Shown here one piece after another: positions 6,958-15,633 of a stretch of 64,000 bases of DNA (the first letter of the stretch is position 1; the number at the start of each line of letters is the position of its first letter). The DNA is from Pseudolysinimonas_A sp947085045. Its GTDB lineage: Bacteria > Actinomycetota > Actinomycetes > Actinomycetales > Microbacteriaceae. A program made the position numbers and the translations under genes. The notes below the pieces were generated by a model. It searched no databases. It was not told the origin of the DNA and was given only the letters and a program-made list of their open reading frames with translations. The stretch lies in assembly GCA_947085045.1 (NCBI GenBank), contig CAMTUU010000006.1, forward strand, positions 1 to 64,000. The letters run 5' to 3'.

Positions 6958-8330
6958 GCCTCCACCTTAGAGAGCAGTTGCACGAACATCGCGTCGGTGC
7001 CGTGCTCGTGCGGCCACAGCTGAAGCGCGGGCCCGACGCCCGGCCCGAGGCGGCTCGTCGCGAGCCCGGCGGCGACGGAGCGGGTGTCGACGGCGGTGAG
7101 TTCCGGATGCCGCACCAGGACCCCGGCGACGGCCTCGCGGGTCTCGGCGGGATGCGGCGAACACGTCACGTAGGCGAGCAGGCCGCCGGGCTTCAGGGCG
7201 GCGACCGCGGCATCCAGCAGCCGGGTCTGCAAGGCGACGAGACCCGAAATGTCGCCGGGCTGCTTGCGCCAGCGCGCCTCGGGGCGGCGGCGGAGTGCTC
7301 CGAGGCCGGTGCACGGCGCGTCGAGGAGGATGCGGTCGAAGCCCTCGGCATCGGTCGTCGCGAATCGGGCGGCATCACCCTCGACCACCTCGGGAGCCGG
7401 CCGGAAGATCGTGAGGGCCGCCCGCACCAGACGCGCGCGCACCGGGACGAGTTCGTTCGCGACGAGCGTCGCTCCCCCGGCCCGCGCTTCGGCGGTGAGG
7501 AGCGCGGCCTTGCCGCCCGGTCCCGCGCACATGTCGAGCCAGCGCTCCCCCGCGACGATCGGCCGGGCCCGGCTCAGGATGAGCGCCGCGAGCTGCGACC
7601 CTTCGTCCTGCACGCGGGCGTGGCCGGACGTCACGGCGGGGATCCGGGCGGGATCGCCGCCGGGCGCGCGGACGCCGGTGGGCGAGATGCCGCCGGGTTC
7701 ACCCACGTCGCCGACCCGGGCCAGACCCGGCAGCGCGACGAGCGAGACCTCGGGCGCGACGTTGTCGGCGGCGAGCAGATCGTCGAGCTCGTCTCCGCGT
7801 CCATCCGCGACGAGAGCGTCCCGCAGCGCGTCGACGACCCACTCGGGGTGGGAGTACTCGGCGGCGAGCCGCGTGTCACCGGCGAGCCCCTCGAGCAGCC
7901 GGACCCCCCACTCCTGAGGCGTTGACCGCGAGACGGTGCGGAGCACGCCGTTCACGAACCCGGTCGCTTTGCGCGGCGCGAGCGTCACGGTGTCGCCGAC
8001 GGCCGCGTGGGGCGGGATGCGCGTCGCGACGAGCTGGTGCACCCCGAGGCGCAGCACGTCGAGCACGGCCGGATCGATCACCGAGGTCTCGCGGTTCGCG
8101 GCCAGCCTGATGATGCGGTCGTAACGCCCCTGCATGCGGAGGGTGCCGTAGGTGAGTTCGGTGGCGAGCCCGGCATCGACGAGATTGAGGCCTGCCTGGC
8201 TGATCCGCGCCGGGAGCACGAGGTTCGCGTAGGCGTCGTCCTCGCGCACGGCGGCGAGCACTTCCGCGGCCACCCGGCGGGCGGGCGAAACCCGCCGACC
8301 CGAGACCGCGGCGCCGTATCTGTCGTTCAT
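6954..8330 (-). CDS. rsmB: 16S rRNA m5C967 methyltransferase (RsmB/Fmu type)
   Basis: A 458-residue protein with a NusB-like RNA-binding domain (about 10-145) and a SAM-dependent methyltransferase domain. C-A-G-P-G-G at 268-273 binds SAM. C340 in D-A-P-C-T-G-L-G and C390 in T-C-S-P-H-P-A-E are the two catalytic cysteines of m5C enzymes. The ATG at 8330 overlaps the fmt stop by ATGA and was chosen over an upstream in-frame start 11 codons earlier. A Gly/Pro-rich linker around 208-230 is longer than in E. coli Fmu. Confidence 0.93.
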   Translation of the reverse strand: MNDRYGAAVSGRRVSPARRVAAEVLAAVREDDAYANLVLPARISQAGLNLVDAGLATELTYGTLRMQGRYDRIIRLAANRETSVIDPAVLDVLRLGVHQLVATRIPPHAAVGDTVTLAPRKATGFVNGVLRTVSRSTPQEWGVRLLEGLAGDTRLAAEYSHPEWVVDALRDALVADGRGDELDDLLAADNVAPEVSLVALPGLARVGDVGEPGGISPTGVRAPGGDPARIPAVTSGHARVQDEGSQLAALILSRARPIVAGERWLDMCAGPGGKAALLTAEARAGGATLVANELVPVRARLVRAALTIFRPAPEVVEGDAARFATTDAEGFDRILLDAPCTGLGALRRRPEARWRKQPGDISGLVALQTRLLDAAVAALKPGGLLAYVTCSPHPAETREAVAGVLVRHPELTAVDTRSVAAGLATSRLGPGVGPALQLWPHEHGTDAMFVQLLSKVEA

Positions 8331-9247
8331 CGCGCCTCGGACGAACGCTGTCGCCCCCGCCACCAGTCGGCGGCGGGCATCGCGCGCTTCCCGGCGGGGT
8401 GCACCGTCACGAGGTGCAACGGGTCGGACCCGGTGCCGACGAGCAGGCGGCCGCCGCGCAGATCGAACTCCCCCGCTGCGAGCGAGCCCTCGCCGTGCGC
8501 GATCGCCGCGTCCAGAACCTTGAGTCGCTCGTCCTCGGACAGCAACGCGAAAGCTCCCGGCTCAGGCGTGGTCCCGCGGATGCGGGAATCGAGCTCCGCC
8601 GCCGGACGCGCCCAGTCGAGCCGCCCGTCCTCGAGTTCGAGTTTCGGCGCAAGCGTCACCTCGCCGATCTGCTCGACAGCCGTCGCCGTGCCCGTGTCGA
8701 GCGCGTCGACGACCTCGGTGAGCAGCGCGGCCCCACTCTCGGCGAGAACCTCCAGCAGGTGCCCGGCTGTCTCGTTGCGGCCGACGGGCTGCGCGATCAC
8801 GCCGAAGACCGGACCCGCGTCGAGTTCGGCCACCAGTTTGAAGACCGAGGCCCCGGTCTCCCGGTCGCCCGCGATGAGCGCCCGCTGTACCGGCGCCGCC
8901 CCCCGCCAGCGCGGCAGCAGCGAGAAGTGCAGGTTGATCCAACCCAGGCGCGGGGTGGAGAGCAGCGGTTCGCGGATCAACCCGCCGTACGCGACGATCA
9001 CGCCGAGGTCGGCACGGAGCGCCTCGATCCGGGCTTCGAGCGGTGCGATCCGGTTCGCCTTGAGCGCCACGACTCCGAGCTCGTCCGCCGCGACGGCGAC
9101 CGGCGTCGGGGTGAGCACGCGCTTGCGACCGAGCTGGGCGTCCTCCCGCGTGACGACGGCCACGACCTCGTGGTCGGAGGCGGCGAGGGCCTTCAGGCTC
9201 GGGACCGCGGCGGACGGGGTTCCCGCGAAGACGATCCGGAGGGGCAT
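8327..9247 (-). CDS. fmt: methionyl-tRNA formyltransferase
   Basis: A 306-residue enzyme that formylates initiator Met-tRNA using 10-formyl-tetrahydrofolate. The catalytic set N105, H107 and D143 is present in I-N-L-H-F-S-L-L-P-R-W-R-G-A-A-P and E-L-D-A-G-P. The C-terminal OB-like domain ends with W-W-R-G-R-Q. The gene sits 24 bases after priA and overlaps rsmB, the usual bacterial neighbourhood of fmt. Confidence 0.96.
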   Translation of the reverse strand: MPLRIVFAGTPSAAVPSLKALAASDHEVVAVVTREDAQLGRKRVLTPTPVAVAADELGVVALKANRIAPLEARIEALRADLGVIVAYGGLIREPLLSTPRLGWINLHFSLLPRWRGAAPVQRALIAGDRETGASVFKLVAELDAGPVFGVIAQPVGRNETAGHLLEVLAESGAALLTEVVDALDTGTATAVEQIGEVTLAPKLELEDGRLDWARPAAELDSRIRGTTPEPGAFALLSEDERLKVLDAAIAHGEGSLAAGEFDLRGGRLLVGTGSDPLHLVTVHPAGKRAMPAADWWRGRQRSSEAR

Positions 9248-9271
9248 CCGACTATTCTCCCCTGCCGGCGG

Positions 9272-11212
9272 CTACTCCTCGAACGGCTCCGGGTCGTCGA
9301 AGCGCGTGCGCAGAGGCAGCGGCTGGCGGCCGCGCGGGGGTTGGCCGGGGATCGGCTTGCGCCGCCGGGTCGCCTGCCGGATGACCTCGGCCCGCAGCGA
9401 CTCGGCGATCACGGTGCCGTCGCGGTAGTCGAAGCGCAGGATCGCCCGGGCGCGACCCGCCGCAAGCGTCGTGCCGAGCACCTGCGCGGCGGGCGGGAGC
9501 TGGGCGAGCGCCTCCTCCACGGCGTCGGGCGCACCCTGGAGGGTCGCCATCCTGACCGCGGGCGGGAAGCGCAGGTCGCGGCGACCCGCGTACTCGGCGC
9601 GCGCGAACTCGGGTTGACTCCAGCCGGCGAGGGCGTGGCCGAGGGAGCCGCCCACGCCGACGAGCACGATCCCGGCGTCGTCGGCGGCGAGAGCCGCGGC
9701 ATCCGACCACCAGCGCAGGCAGTCCTCGGCGACGCGCAGGCTCTCCCGCGCGAGCATGCGCTCTCCGTCGAGCAGCAGCACCGCCCGGTAGCCGCGCGGG
9801 GCGAACGGCTCGGCGCCGCGGGTCGCGATCACGAGTGCGGGCTTGTCGTCGACTTCGAGCAGCGGCCGCTCCCCGTCGGAGACGATGACCCGCGTGCCCG
9901 GGAACGCCCGCCCCAGTTCGTCGGCGGTGCGGGCGCTTCCCGTGCCGGATGTGCGGTACGTCGTCGACCCGCAATTCTGGCAGGACCAGGTGCGATCGGG
10001 CGTGCCGCACCAGGTGCAGCTCGGCACCCCGCCGGCCGTGCGCTGCCGGAGCGGACCCGTGCAGCGGCGGCACCGGGCCGCCTCGCCGCACTCGGCGCAG
10101 CGCAGCCCCGGTGCGTACCCCGGGCGCGCGACCTGGACGAGCACCGGTCCCTTCGCGAGTCCCGCGCGCGCCTCGCGCCAGGCGATCGACGGGATGCGGG
10201 CCTGCGCCGCGAGGGCGTCGTCGCCCGGGCCGTCGGCGGTCGGGATGACCCGCAGCCGGATCCGTTTCGTCGGGCCGAGTTCGCGCAGCCAGCCGATCTC
10301 GACGAGTCGCTGCGTCTCGGTGCTGCGGGTGTGGCCGGCGAGCACGAGCGCACCGCCCTGCTGCTCATGGCGCACGAGCGCGGCATCCCGGGCGTGAACG
10401 TACGGCGCGAGCTGCTCGCCGAGCAGCGGGTCGCCGTCGTTCCAGATCGCGAGCAGCCCCAGCTTCTCGGCCGGGGCGTAGACCGCGGAGCGGTTGCCGA
10501 GCACGATCGTGGCGCGGTCCCCGGCGACGAGAAGGGCGCGGTACCGGTCGGCGTTCGGCTGCCGGGAGTCCCAGCGCACGACGGTCTCCGGGGGCACGAG
10601 AGCGGTGAGCGCGCGCGCGACCTGGTCCTGGTCGCGGTGATCGGGCAGCACGAGGATCGCGGTGCGGCCCCCCGCGAGAGCGCGGGCCGCGGCTTCGGCC
10701 AGCACTCTCGCCCAGCGCGCGACCGGCACCCCGACGGTCTCGGTGACGCCGGGCTGCACGCGCAGTGCGAGCCGCTCGTCTGCGTCGAGGGCGTTGGCGA
10801 GTGCCGGGTACCCGTCGAGCGGCGGCGTGGCGATCACCGGTGGTTCGAACGGCGCGCGAGCGAGCCAGGCCTTCTCTACGCGCACCTGCCGCGGCGGAAG
10901 GGCGAGGCGCAGGATGTCGTTGACCGACCCGGCCGCCCGATCGGCGACCGCCCGGGCGAGCCGCCACACCTCAGGGCGCAGCACCGGCACCGGCGACACG
11001 ACGGCGGCGACCTCGCTCAGCGGGCCTGGGAAGTCGGCACCCTCTCCCAGCTCGACGACGTAGGCCGTCGCCATCCGCTTCGCACTCCGCAGCGGCACCG
11101 ACACCCGCACGCCCGGCTCGACCCCGTCGACGGTCGGTGGGATGCGGTAGTCGAGCAGCCGGTCGAGCTGCGGCAGCGCCGAGTCGACGAGCACCCTCGC
11201 GACACCGGCCAT
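9272..11212 (-). CDS. priA: PriA-like primosomal protein N' lacking helicase motifs
   Basis: A 646-residue actinobacterial PriA. The N-terminal 3'-DNA-binding domain (about 1-110) and the paired zinc motifs C-A-E-C-G..C-R-R-C, C-T-W-C-G and C-Q-N-C-G (about 365-420) are intact. Where other PriA proteins have the Walker A lysine there is no G-K-T/S, and the DEEH box is replaced by W-N-D-G-D-P. It is therefore unlikely to be an ATP-driven helicase; a structural replication-restart role is inferred, as annotated for other actinobacteria. It lies between metK and fmt. Confidence 0.9.
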   Translation of the reverse strand: MAGVARVLVDSALPQLDRLLDYRIPPTVDGVEPGVRVSVPLRSAKRMATAYVVELGEGADFPGPLSEVAAVVSPVPVLRPEVWRLARAVADRAAGSVNDILRLALPPRQVRVEKAWLARAPFEPPVIATPPLDGYPALANALDADERLALRVQPGVTETVGVPVARWARVLAEAAARALAGGRTAILVLPDHRDQDQVARALTALVPPETVVRWDSRQPNADRYRALLVAGDRATIVLGNRSAVYAPAEKLGLLAIWNDGDPLLGEQLAPYVHARDAALVRHEQQGGALVLAGHTRSTETQRLVEIGWLRELGPTKRIRLRVIPTADGPGDDALAAQARIPSIAWREARAGLAKGPVLVQVARPGYAPGLRCAECGEAARCRRCTGPLRQRTAGGVPSCTWCGTPDRTWSCQNCGSTTYRTSGTGSARTADELGRAFPGTRVIVSDGERPLLEVDDKPALVIATRGAEPFAPRGYRAVLLLDGERMLARESLRVAEDCLRWWSDAAALAADDAGIVLVGVGGSLGHALAGWSQPEFARAEYAGRRDLRFPPAVRMATLQGAPDAVEEALAQLPPAAQVLGTTLAAGRARAILRFDYRDGTVIAESLRAEVIRQATRRRKPIPGQPPRGRQPLPLRTRFDDPEPFEE

Positions 11213-11231
11213 CGGCTACGCCACCCGGGGC

Positions 11232-12422
11232 TCAGAGCCCGGCGGCCGCGCGGAGGTCGTCGACCCGAGTCGTGGCCTCCCAGGTGAACTCCGGCAGCTC
11301 CCGGCCGAAGTGCCCATACGAGGCGGTCGCCGCGTAGATCGGGCGGAGCAGGTCGAGGTCGCGGATGATCGCGGCCGGACGCAGGTCGAACACCTGCTGG
11401 ATCGCTTCGATGATCGTCTCTTCCGGCACGTGGGCGCTGCCGAACGACTCGACGTAGAGCCCGACGGGCGAGGCGGTGCCGATCGCGTAGGCGACCTGCA
11501 CCTCGAGCCGGTCGGCGAGGCCGGCGGCGACGGCGTTCTTCGCCACCCAGCGGAGCGCGTACGCGGCGGAACGGTCGACCTTCGAAGGGTCCTTGCCCGA
11601 GAACGCCCCGCCGCCGTGGCGGGCGGCGCCGCCGTAGGTGTCGACGATGATCTTGCGACCGGTGAGTCCGGCGTCGCCGTGCGGGCCGCCGATCTCGAAG
11701 CGTCCGGTCGGGTTGATCAGGATGCGGGCGTCGGCCGACGGCAGATCGACGAGTTCCAGTACCGGCCGGATGACGAGCCGCTCCACCTCGGCGCGCAGGT
11801 CGTCGGTGGAGATCACGGTCGAGTGCTGGGTCGACACGACGACGGTCTCGACGGTCGCCGGCTTCGTGCCGTCGTAGCCGATCGTCACCTGGGTCTTGCC
11901 GTCGGGCCGGAGGAAGTCGACCAGGCCCTCGTGACGCACGGCGGCGAGCCGCTCCGACATGCGGTGCGCGAGCCAGATCGGCAGCGGCATCAGCACCGGC
12001 GTCTCGTTGGTCGCGTAACCGAACATGATGCCCTGGTCGCCGGCGCCCTGCTGATCGAGATCGTCGACGCTCGTGCCCTCGCGCGCCTCGAACGCGTGAT
12101 CGACGCCCTGCGCGATGTCGGGCGACTGGCCGCCGATCGAGATCTCGACGCCGCAGGAACGGCCGTCGAACCAGACGTCGGACCCCGTGTAGCCGATGTC
12201 GGTGATCGTCGAGCGCACGATGCCGGGGATGTCGACGTAGCTCGACGTCGTCACCTCGCCCGCGACGTGCACGAGGCCGGTGGTGACGAGGGTCTCGACG
12301 GCGACCCGCGCCTGCGGATCGGCGGCGAGCATGGCGTCGAGGATCGAGTCGCTGACCTGGTCGCAGATCTTGTCCGGGTGACCCTCGGTGACGGATTCCG
12401 AGGTGAACAGGCGCAGAGACAA
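11232..12422 (-). CDS. metK: S-adenosylmethionine synthetase
   Basis: A 396-residue enzyme that makes SAM from methionine and ATP. F-T-S-E-S-V-T-E-G-H-P-D-K-I-C-D-Q opens the protein and G-G-G-A-F-S-G-K-D-P-S-K-V-D-R-S-A-A-Y is the phosphate-binding glycine loop. The start is TTG at 12422: a GGAG box lies 7 bases upstream, and residues S-L-R-L-F-T-S match the family N-terminus. The box overlaps the coaBC stop, so the two genes are likely coupled (4-base gap). No SAM riboswitch is seen in front. Confidence 0.96.
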   Translation of the reverse strand: MSLRLFTSESVTEGHPDKICDQVSDSILDAMLAADPQARVAVETLVTTGLVHVAGEVTTSSYVDIPGIVRSTITDIGYTGSDVWFDGRSCGVEISIGGQSPDIAQGVDHAFEAREGTSVDDLDQQGAGDQGIMFGYATNETPVLMPLPIWLAHRMSERLAAVRHEGLVDFLRPDGKTQVTIGYDGTKPATVETVVVSTQHSTVISTDDLRAEVERLVIRPVLELVDLPSADARILINPTGRFEIGGPHGDAGLTGRKIIVDTYGGAARHGGGAFSGKDPSKVDRSAAYALRWVAKNAVAAGLADRLEVQVAYAIGTASPVGLYVESFGSAHVPEETIIEAIQQVFDLRPAAIIRDLDLLRPIYAATASYGHFGRELPEFTWEATTRVDDLRAAAGL

Positions 12423-12426
12423 GTGG

Positions 12427-13641
12427 TTACTCCGGACGGGTCGGGGTGGGGCGCGTCAGCACCGCATCCCAGATGCGGTCGGCGACTTCGGACTTGGAAC
12501 CCGAGGCCTCGGTCACTCTATCGCCGCCTCCTGTCACGACGACGATGTCGTTCCGCTCTGCGCCGAAACCCTCGGTCCAGCCGACGGTGTTGAGGACGAG
12601 CAGGTCGACACCCTTGCGAGCGGCCTTCGCCCGACCGAGTTCGAGCAGCAGGTCGCCGGTGGCGGTCTCGGCGGCAAATCCGATGATCGTCTGGCCCGGG
12701 AGACGCGCGTCGACGAGTTCGCGCAAGATGTCGGGGTTCTTCACGAGACGCAGGTCGAGCACATCGCCCTGCGTCTCCTTCTTGATCTTCCCCTCGGAGA
12801 CCGTCTCCGGCCGGTAGTCGGCGACGGCGGCGGCCATGACCACGACATCCGCGGTCCGCGCCTCCTCGAGCGCGGCGCCGCGCAGCTCCGCGGTCGTCGA
12901 GACGTGACGCACCTGCACCCCGGCCGGGTCGGCGTCCAACACCCCATCCTCGATGTTCGCGACGACGAGCACGACGTCCGCGCCCCGGCTCGCGGCCGCG
13001 CGGGCGATCGCGACGCCCTGGCGTCCCGACGACCGGTTGCCGATGAACCGCACCGGGTCGAGAGGCTCGCGCGTGCCGCCGGCGGTCACGAGGATGCGGC
13101 GGCCGGCGAGGTCGTGCGGCCCGACGACCGCGAGGGCCGCGGCGACGATCTCCTCGGGCTCCGACATCCGCCCCGGTCCCGAGTCGGCGCCGGTGAGCTG
13201 CCCCGGGGCCGGGCCGACGACGTGGATGCCGCGCTCGCGCAGCGTCTGGATGTTGGCGACCGTCGCCGGGTTGCGCCACATTTCGGTGTGCATCGCCGGG
13301 GCGATCACGAGGGGCGCGGTGCTCGCGAGGATCGTGTTGCCCAGCAGGTCGTCGGCCTGGCCGGTGGCGATCTTCGCGATCGAGTTCGCCGTCGCCGGGG
13401 CGACGATGATCAGCTCGGCGGCCTGGCCGATCGCGACGTGGCGCACCTCGGCGACGCCCTCGTAGAGGTCGGTATGCACGAGGTTGCGGCTGATCGCCTC
13501 GAGCGTCGGGCGCCCGACGAAACGCAGCGCGTTCTCGGTCGCGACGACGTGCACGTCGTGGCCCGCGAGCGCGAGGGCACGCACGACGCCGACGGCCTTG
13601 TAGGCCGCGATGCCGCCGGTGATGCCGACGACCACGTTCAT
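12427..13641 (-). CDS. coaBC: bifunctional phosphopantothenoylcysteine decarboxylase / phosphopantothenate-cysteine ligase
   Basis: A 404-residue CoA-synthesis fusion. The N-terminal flavin decarboxylase domain (about 1-180) shows G-I-T-G-G-I-A-A-Y-K, the P-A-T-A-N-S loop and P-A-M-H-T-E-M-W. The CoaB ligase domain begins near 188 with I-L-V-T-A-G-G-T-R-E-P-L-D-P-V-R-F-I-G-N-R-S-S-G. It has the hinge motif S-E-G-K-I-K-K-E and the dimer and CTP-binding region A-A-A-V-A-D-Y. The ATG start is 10 bases after rpoZ. Standard order gmk-rpoZ-coaBC-metK. Confidence 0.96.
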   Translation of the reverse strand: MNVVVGITGGIAAYKAVGVVRALALAGHDVHVVATENALRFVGRPTLEAISRNLVHTDLYEGVAEVRHVAIGQAAELIIVAPATANSIAKIATGQADDLLGNTILASTAPLVIAPAMHTEMWRNPATVANIQTLRERGIHVVGPAPGQLTGADSGPGRMSEPEEIVAAALAVVGPHDLAGRRILVTAGGTREPLDPVRFIGNRSSGRQGVAIARAAASRGADVVLVVANIEDGVLDADPAGVQVRHVSTTAELRGAALEEARTADVVVMAAAVADYRPETVSEGKIKKETQGDVLDLRLVKNPDILRELVDARLPGQTIIGFAAETATGDLLLELGRAKAARKGVDLLVLNTVGWTEGFGAERNDIVVVTGGGDRVTEASGSKSEVADRIWDAVLTRPTPTRPE

Positions 13642-13651
13642 CGGGAGGGGG

Positions 13652-13912
13652 CTACTCCGTGACGAGCGGCTTGAGGACGAGCTTGTCCTCGTTGATCTCG
13701 TGCATGGCGACCGAGAGCGGCTTGTCGTCGATCGTCGAGTCGACGAGCGGGCCGACGTTGTCGAAGAGCGAGCCCTCGTGCAGGTCGGCGTAGTAGTCGT
13801 TGATCTGACGCGCGCGCTTCGACGCGAAGATCACGAGCTGGTACTTCGAGTCCACCTTCGAGAGCAGCTCGTCGATGGGCGGGTCGATGATGCCGCTGGT
13901 GCGATCGGCCAT
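13652..13912 (-). CDS. rpoZ: RNA polymerase omega subunit
   Basis: An 86-residue omega subunit that wraps the beta-prime C-terminus and aids RNA polymerase assembly. I-D-P-P-I-D-E-L-L, S-K-Y-Q-L-V-I-F-A-S-K-R-A-R-Q-I-N and K-P-L-S-V-A-M-H-E-I are the conserved segments. It sits 9 bases after gmk in the usual cluster. Confidence 0.95.
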   Translation of the reverse strand: MADRTSGIIDPPIDELLSKVDSKYQLVIFASKRARQINDYYADLHEGSLFDNVGPLVDSTIDDKPLSVAMHEINEDKLVLKPLVTE

Positions 13913-13921
13913 GGTGTCTCC

Positions 13922-14827
13922 CTAAAGTCTTTCGTGCCCGGTTGCAGGCACATCCAACAATTCTACGACGTCGCGGGCCGCTTGGCCGACTTCGTGGTTC
14001 ACGACTTTCACGTCGAACTCATCCTGGGCCGCCATTTCGACCTTCGCCGTCTCCAGACGGCGCGCCTGCTCCTCGGGTCTTTCCGTGCCGCGACCCTGCT
14101 GGCGACGCACCAGCTCCTCGATCGTCGGGGGCAGCAGGAAGACCAGAACAGCCTCCGGCATCGCCGCCTTGACCGCCCGAGCGCCCTGGATGTCGATCTC
14201 GAGCAGGACGCTCTTCCCGTCCGCGAGCGCTCGGTCGACGGGCGGCCGCGGGGTGCCGTACTTGTAGGCGTTGTGCACGATCGCGTACTCGAGGAACTCG
14301 CCACGCCCGATCATCGCGTCGAACTCGGCGTCGCTCACGAAGTAGTAGTGCTCGCCCTCGATCTCGCCCGGCCGCGGCGGGCGGGTGGTGGCCGAGACGC
14401 TGAGCAGCACGTCGGGATAGGTCTCGCGGATGTGCCGCGACACCGTCCCCTTGCCGACGGCGGTCGGGCCGGCGAGCACCACGAGGCGGCTCCGTTTCGG
14501 CGCAATGCCCTCGCGACGTCGGAGGTAGTCGCGCAGCTCGGTGCGCTGCCGCACGCCCAGGCCGCCGACGCGCTTCGACGGCGAGATGCCGAGGTCGGTC
14601 ATCACGCGCTCCGTGCGGGTCGGGCCGAGGCTCGGCACGCTCTTGAGCAACTCCGTCACTCGCAGCGTCGCCTCGGGGGCGGTGGGCTCCCCCGCCCAGG
14701 CGGTCTCGGCGACATCGAGGGCGGTGCGCTCCCGCGACGCGACCTGGCGCTTCACCTCGGCTCGGGCCCGGCGCGCGGCGACGGCGGCCCGGGATCCGGC
14801 GGCGCGGTCGACCTCGGGCGGTTTCAT
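13922..14827 (-). CDS. gmk: fusion of actinobacterial integration host factor (mIHF) and guanylate kinase
   Basis: A 301-residue protein. Residues about 112-301 are guanylate kinase (GMP + ATP to GDP + ADP): P-loop G-P-T-A-V-G-K-G at 120-127, then S-A-T-T-R-P-P-R-P-G-E and G-E-H-Y-Y-F-V-S for GMP binding. Residues 1-105 match mycobacterial-type IHF: A-A-R-R-A-R-A-E-V-K, then V-T-E-L-L-K-S-V-P-S-L-G, then G-I-S-P-S-K-R-V-G-G-L-G-V-R-Q-R. In mycobacteria and streptomycetes mihF is a separate gene upstream of gmk; here both are one uninterrupted frame with no internal stop. The start ATG overlaps the pyrF stop (ATGA). Confidence 0.93.
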   Translation of the reverse strand: MKPPEVDRAAGSRAAVAARRARAEVKRQVASRERTALDVAETAWAGEPTAPEATLRVTELLKSVPSLGPTRTERVMTDLGISPSKRVGGLGVRQRTELRDYLRRREGIAPKRSRLVVLAGPTAVGKGTVSRHIRETYPDVLLSVSATTRPPRPGEIEGEHYYFVSDAEFDAMIGRGEFLEYAIVHNAYKYGTPRPPVDRALADGKSVLLEIDIQGARAVKAAMPEAVLVFLLPPTIEELVRRQQGRGTERPEEQARRLETAKVEMAAQDEFDVKVVNHEVGQAARDVVELLDVPATGHERL

Positions 14828-15633
14828 GCGAGTTCCCGCAGTTCGCGCTGCAGCGCCTCGATCGCCGACGCGATGCCCTCCGGGCCGGCCGCGAGGACAT
14901 CCCGGGAGACGTGCACCGCGACGTGCGGTGTCGCGGCCCCGAACACCCGCGCGAGGTCACCGAGGTGAGCCCCCTGGGCGCCGAAGCCGGGCGCGAGGAT
15001 CGGCACCTCGCCGAAGGCCGAGGGCGAGAGCCCGTAGTCGCCGAGTTCGACGGTCGCCCCGATGACGAGTCCCGCACTCCCGGGGAGAGCCCGGACATCC
15101 TCGACGAGCGCCGCCGCGACGGACCGGCCGTCGGCGCGGCGAGCCGTCTGGGTCGGGATCGACTCGGGATTGGAGGTCGCCGTGACGACGATGACGCCCT
15201 TGTCGTGCTGCTCGGCGAGGGCCAGCGGACCCGACAGCGACCCGAGGCCCTGGTAGGCGACCGCGGTCATCGCGTCGGCCTCGAGCGGCGACCCCGGGGT
15301 GAGCCACGCGGCACCGTAGGAATCCATCGTCGACCCGATGTCGCCGCGTTTGACGTCGGCGATCACGAACAGCCCGGCGGCGCGAGCGGCGGCGATCACG
15401 GCCTCCAGTGCGGCGTAGCCGGCCGACCCGTAGCGTTCGAAGAAGGCCACCTGCGGCTTGACGATCCCCGCCCGACCGGCCACGGCATCCACGGTCCTCA
15501 GTCCGAACTCGCGGACGCCCTCGGCGGTGCGGGGCAGGCCCCAGGTGTCGAGCAGCCCGTCGTGCGGGTCGATGCCCACGCAGAGCCGCCCCGACTCGGC
15601 GACAGTCGCGAGGAACCGGGTGGCGAAGGTCAT
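14824..15633 (-). CDS. pyrF: orotidine 5'-phosphate decarboxylase
   Basis: A 269-residue enzyme of the actinobacterial (type 2) OMP decarboxylase group, the last step to UMP. L-C-V-G-I-D-P-H is near the N-terminus, F-V-I-A-D-V-K-R-G-D-I-G-S-T holds the catalytic K and D pair, and P-I-L-A-P-G-F-G-A-Q-G is the phosphate loop. The ATG at 15633 overlaps carB (ATGA); long upstream readings in the same frame are shadows of carB. The stop overlaps gmk. Confidence 0.95.
   Translation of the reverse strand: MTFATRFLATVAESGRLCVGIDPHDGLLDTWGLPRTAEGVREFGLRTVDAVAGRAGIVKPQVAFFERYGSAGYAALEAVIAAARAAGLFVIADVKRGDIGSTMDSYGAAWLTPGSPLEADAMTAVAYQGLGSLSGPLALAEQHDKGVIVVTATSNPESIPTQTARRADGRSVAAALVEDVRALPGSAGLVIGATVELGDYGLSPSAFGEVPILAPGFGAQGAHLGDLARVFGAATPHVAVHVSRDVLAAGPEGIASAIEALQRELRELA

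Noticed and set aside
8399..11287. 962-residue open frame on plus opposite fmt and priA
   Set aside because: Spans two real genes on the other strand and has no recognisable domain.
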